24,359 nt of DNA. It comes from Bacillota bacterium. GTDB lineage: Bacteria; Bacillota; Clostridia; Oscillospirales; Ruminococcaceae. The stretch covers positions 1 to 24,359 of the forward strand of contig JAEWGD010000042.1 of assembly GCA_023388515.1 (NCBI GenBank), read 5' to 3'. Below are positions 23,957 through 24,359 of the stretch, one piece after another. The notes under the pieces are model-generated. The model was given only the letters and a program-made list of their open reading frames with translations, ran no database searches and was not told the DNA's origin. Every line of letters starts with the position of its first letter. Within the stretch, counting starts at the first letter, position 1. A program made the position numbers and the translations under genes.

Positions 23957-24144
23957 TTTTTTAATTAGTCTGCATGGCACGGTAAGAAAACTCACAGAAT
24001 TCCACTCTTTACAAGCCATTAACCATTAAGTCGCTTGTTATTTGATAACTGAATGGTTTGCTATACTTAGACCAATATGTTAGCTTTGATGTTAAATCAA
24101 ATCTTATGATAGATTTATTGCCAGAACTGTTATTTACTCTTTGC
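23957..24144. other. Unassigned non-coding stretch between repeat copies B and C
   Basis: About 190 bp, AT-rich, without a credible ORF, hairpin terminator or match to the rest of the repeat family. It separates the half copy B from inverted copy C. Confidence 0.6.
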
Positions 24145-24359
24145 ATTTGCCCTTGAATTAAATTTAGCGGTAAATTTATACCAGAACAAATCTAAACCGC
24201 TTTTTCGTCGCATGTAATATCGTCTACTAAGTATAGTAAATGCGACGGGAAAGCACACAATCAAGATAGCGACCTAAAAGCCAAAACGGTCTTTGTTTTG
24301 GTTTTTAGTTGAGCGTACCAAGCCTCAACGGCGTTGAGTTGCGTTTTTCTTTGGTTCGT
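24145..24359. mobile_element. MITE-like element copy C, inverted and cut by window end
   Basis: Reverse-complemented it follows copy A: ACGAACCAAAGAAAAACGCA, TCAACGCCGTTGAGGCTTGG, a CCAAAAC-type hairpin, GGTCGCTA, GCTTTCCCGTCGCAT, then CAGAAC and CGCTAAATTTAA near the right end. Its outer terminal repeat (24145 side) is degenerate. The distance from ACGAACC to the end is about 215 bp, as in copy A, so the copy is probably full length and continues past the window. Confidence 0.8.

Overview
The window is a chromosomal segment from an AT-rich, low-GC Gram-positive anaerobe of the Clostridia, most like a gut or rumen Ruminococcus. Supporting signs are a cohesin/dockerin (cellulosome- or amylosome-type) gene pair, purine-rich Shine-Dalgarno sites before most genes, sigma-A type promoters with 17-bp spacers, and single-chain (alpha2-type) glycyl-tRNA synthetase. 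Ruminococcus bromii, which builds an amylosome, is a plausible relative, but this is inferred from gene content and not shown.

Layout. (1) 1-1790: the 3' end of a scaffoldin-like gene (cohesin tail, 30-unit Thr-Glu linker, 4 x 10-residue repeats, X-like module, dockerin), then a small surface-anchored single-cohesin protein; together they could form an anchoring pair. (2) 1794-4360: an operon of galE, a PfkB-family sugar-phosphate kinase and a DUF2500-like membrane protein, closed by a bidirectional terminator. (3) 4375-7633, minus: ilvB-ilvN-ilvC, branched-chain amino acid synthesis, with a near-consensus promoter. (4) 7732-11575, minus: a copper operon copA-copZ-csoR with a CsoR-type palindrome against its promoter, running on into two small membrane genes (DUF2752, DUF4234) before a terminator. 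(5) 11590-13380: an ORF-free stretch with its own promoter that may encode a structured RNA, then glyS. (6) 13380-13985: a non-coding repeat locus, a 273-bp MITE-like element with terminal inverted repeats inside tandem repeats. (7) 14012-16373: rnhA, which has no usable ATG/GTG/TTG start and seems to begin at ATT, then a cysteine desulfurase and an IscU scaffold with their own promoter. (8) 16338-19587, minus: a three-gene membrane-stress set like Bacillus ydjI-ydjG-ydjH. (9) 19613-23704, minus: pth-mfd. (10) 23705-24359: no gene; two more copies of the repeat element, one partial and direct, one inverted and cut by the window end.

Most genes are ordinary core metabolism. The parts that deserve a second look are the repeat family, the AUU start of rnhA, the possible RNA upstream of glyS, the scaffoldin linker repeats, and the two uncharacterised membrane genes that appear to belong to the copper operon.
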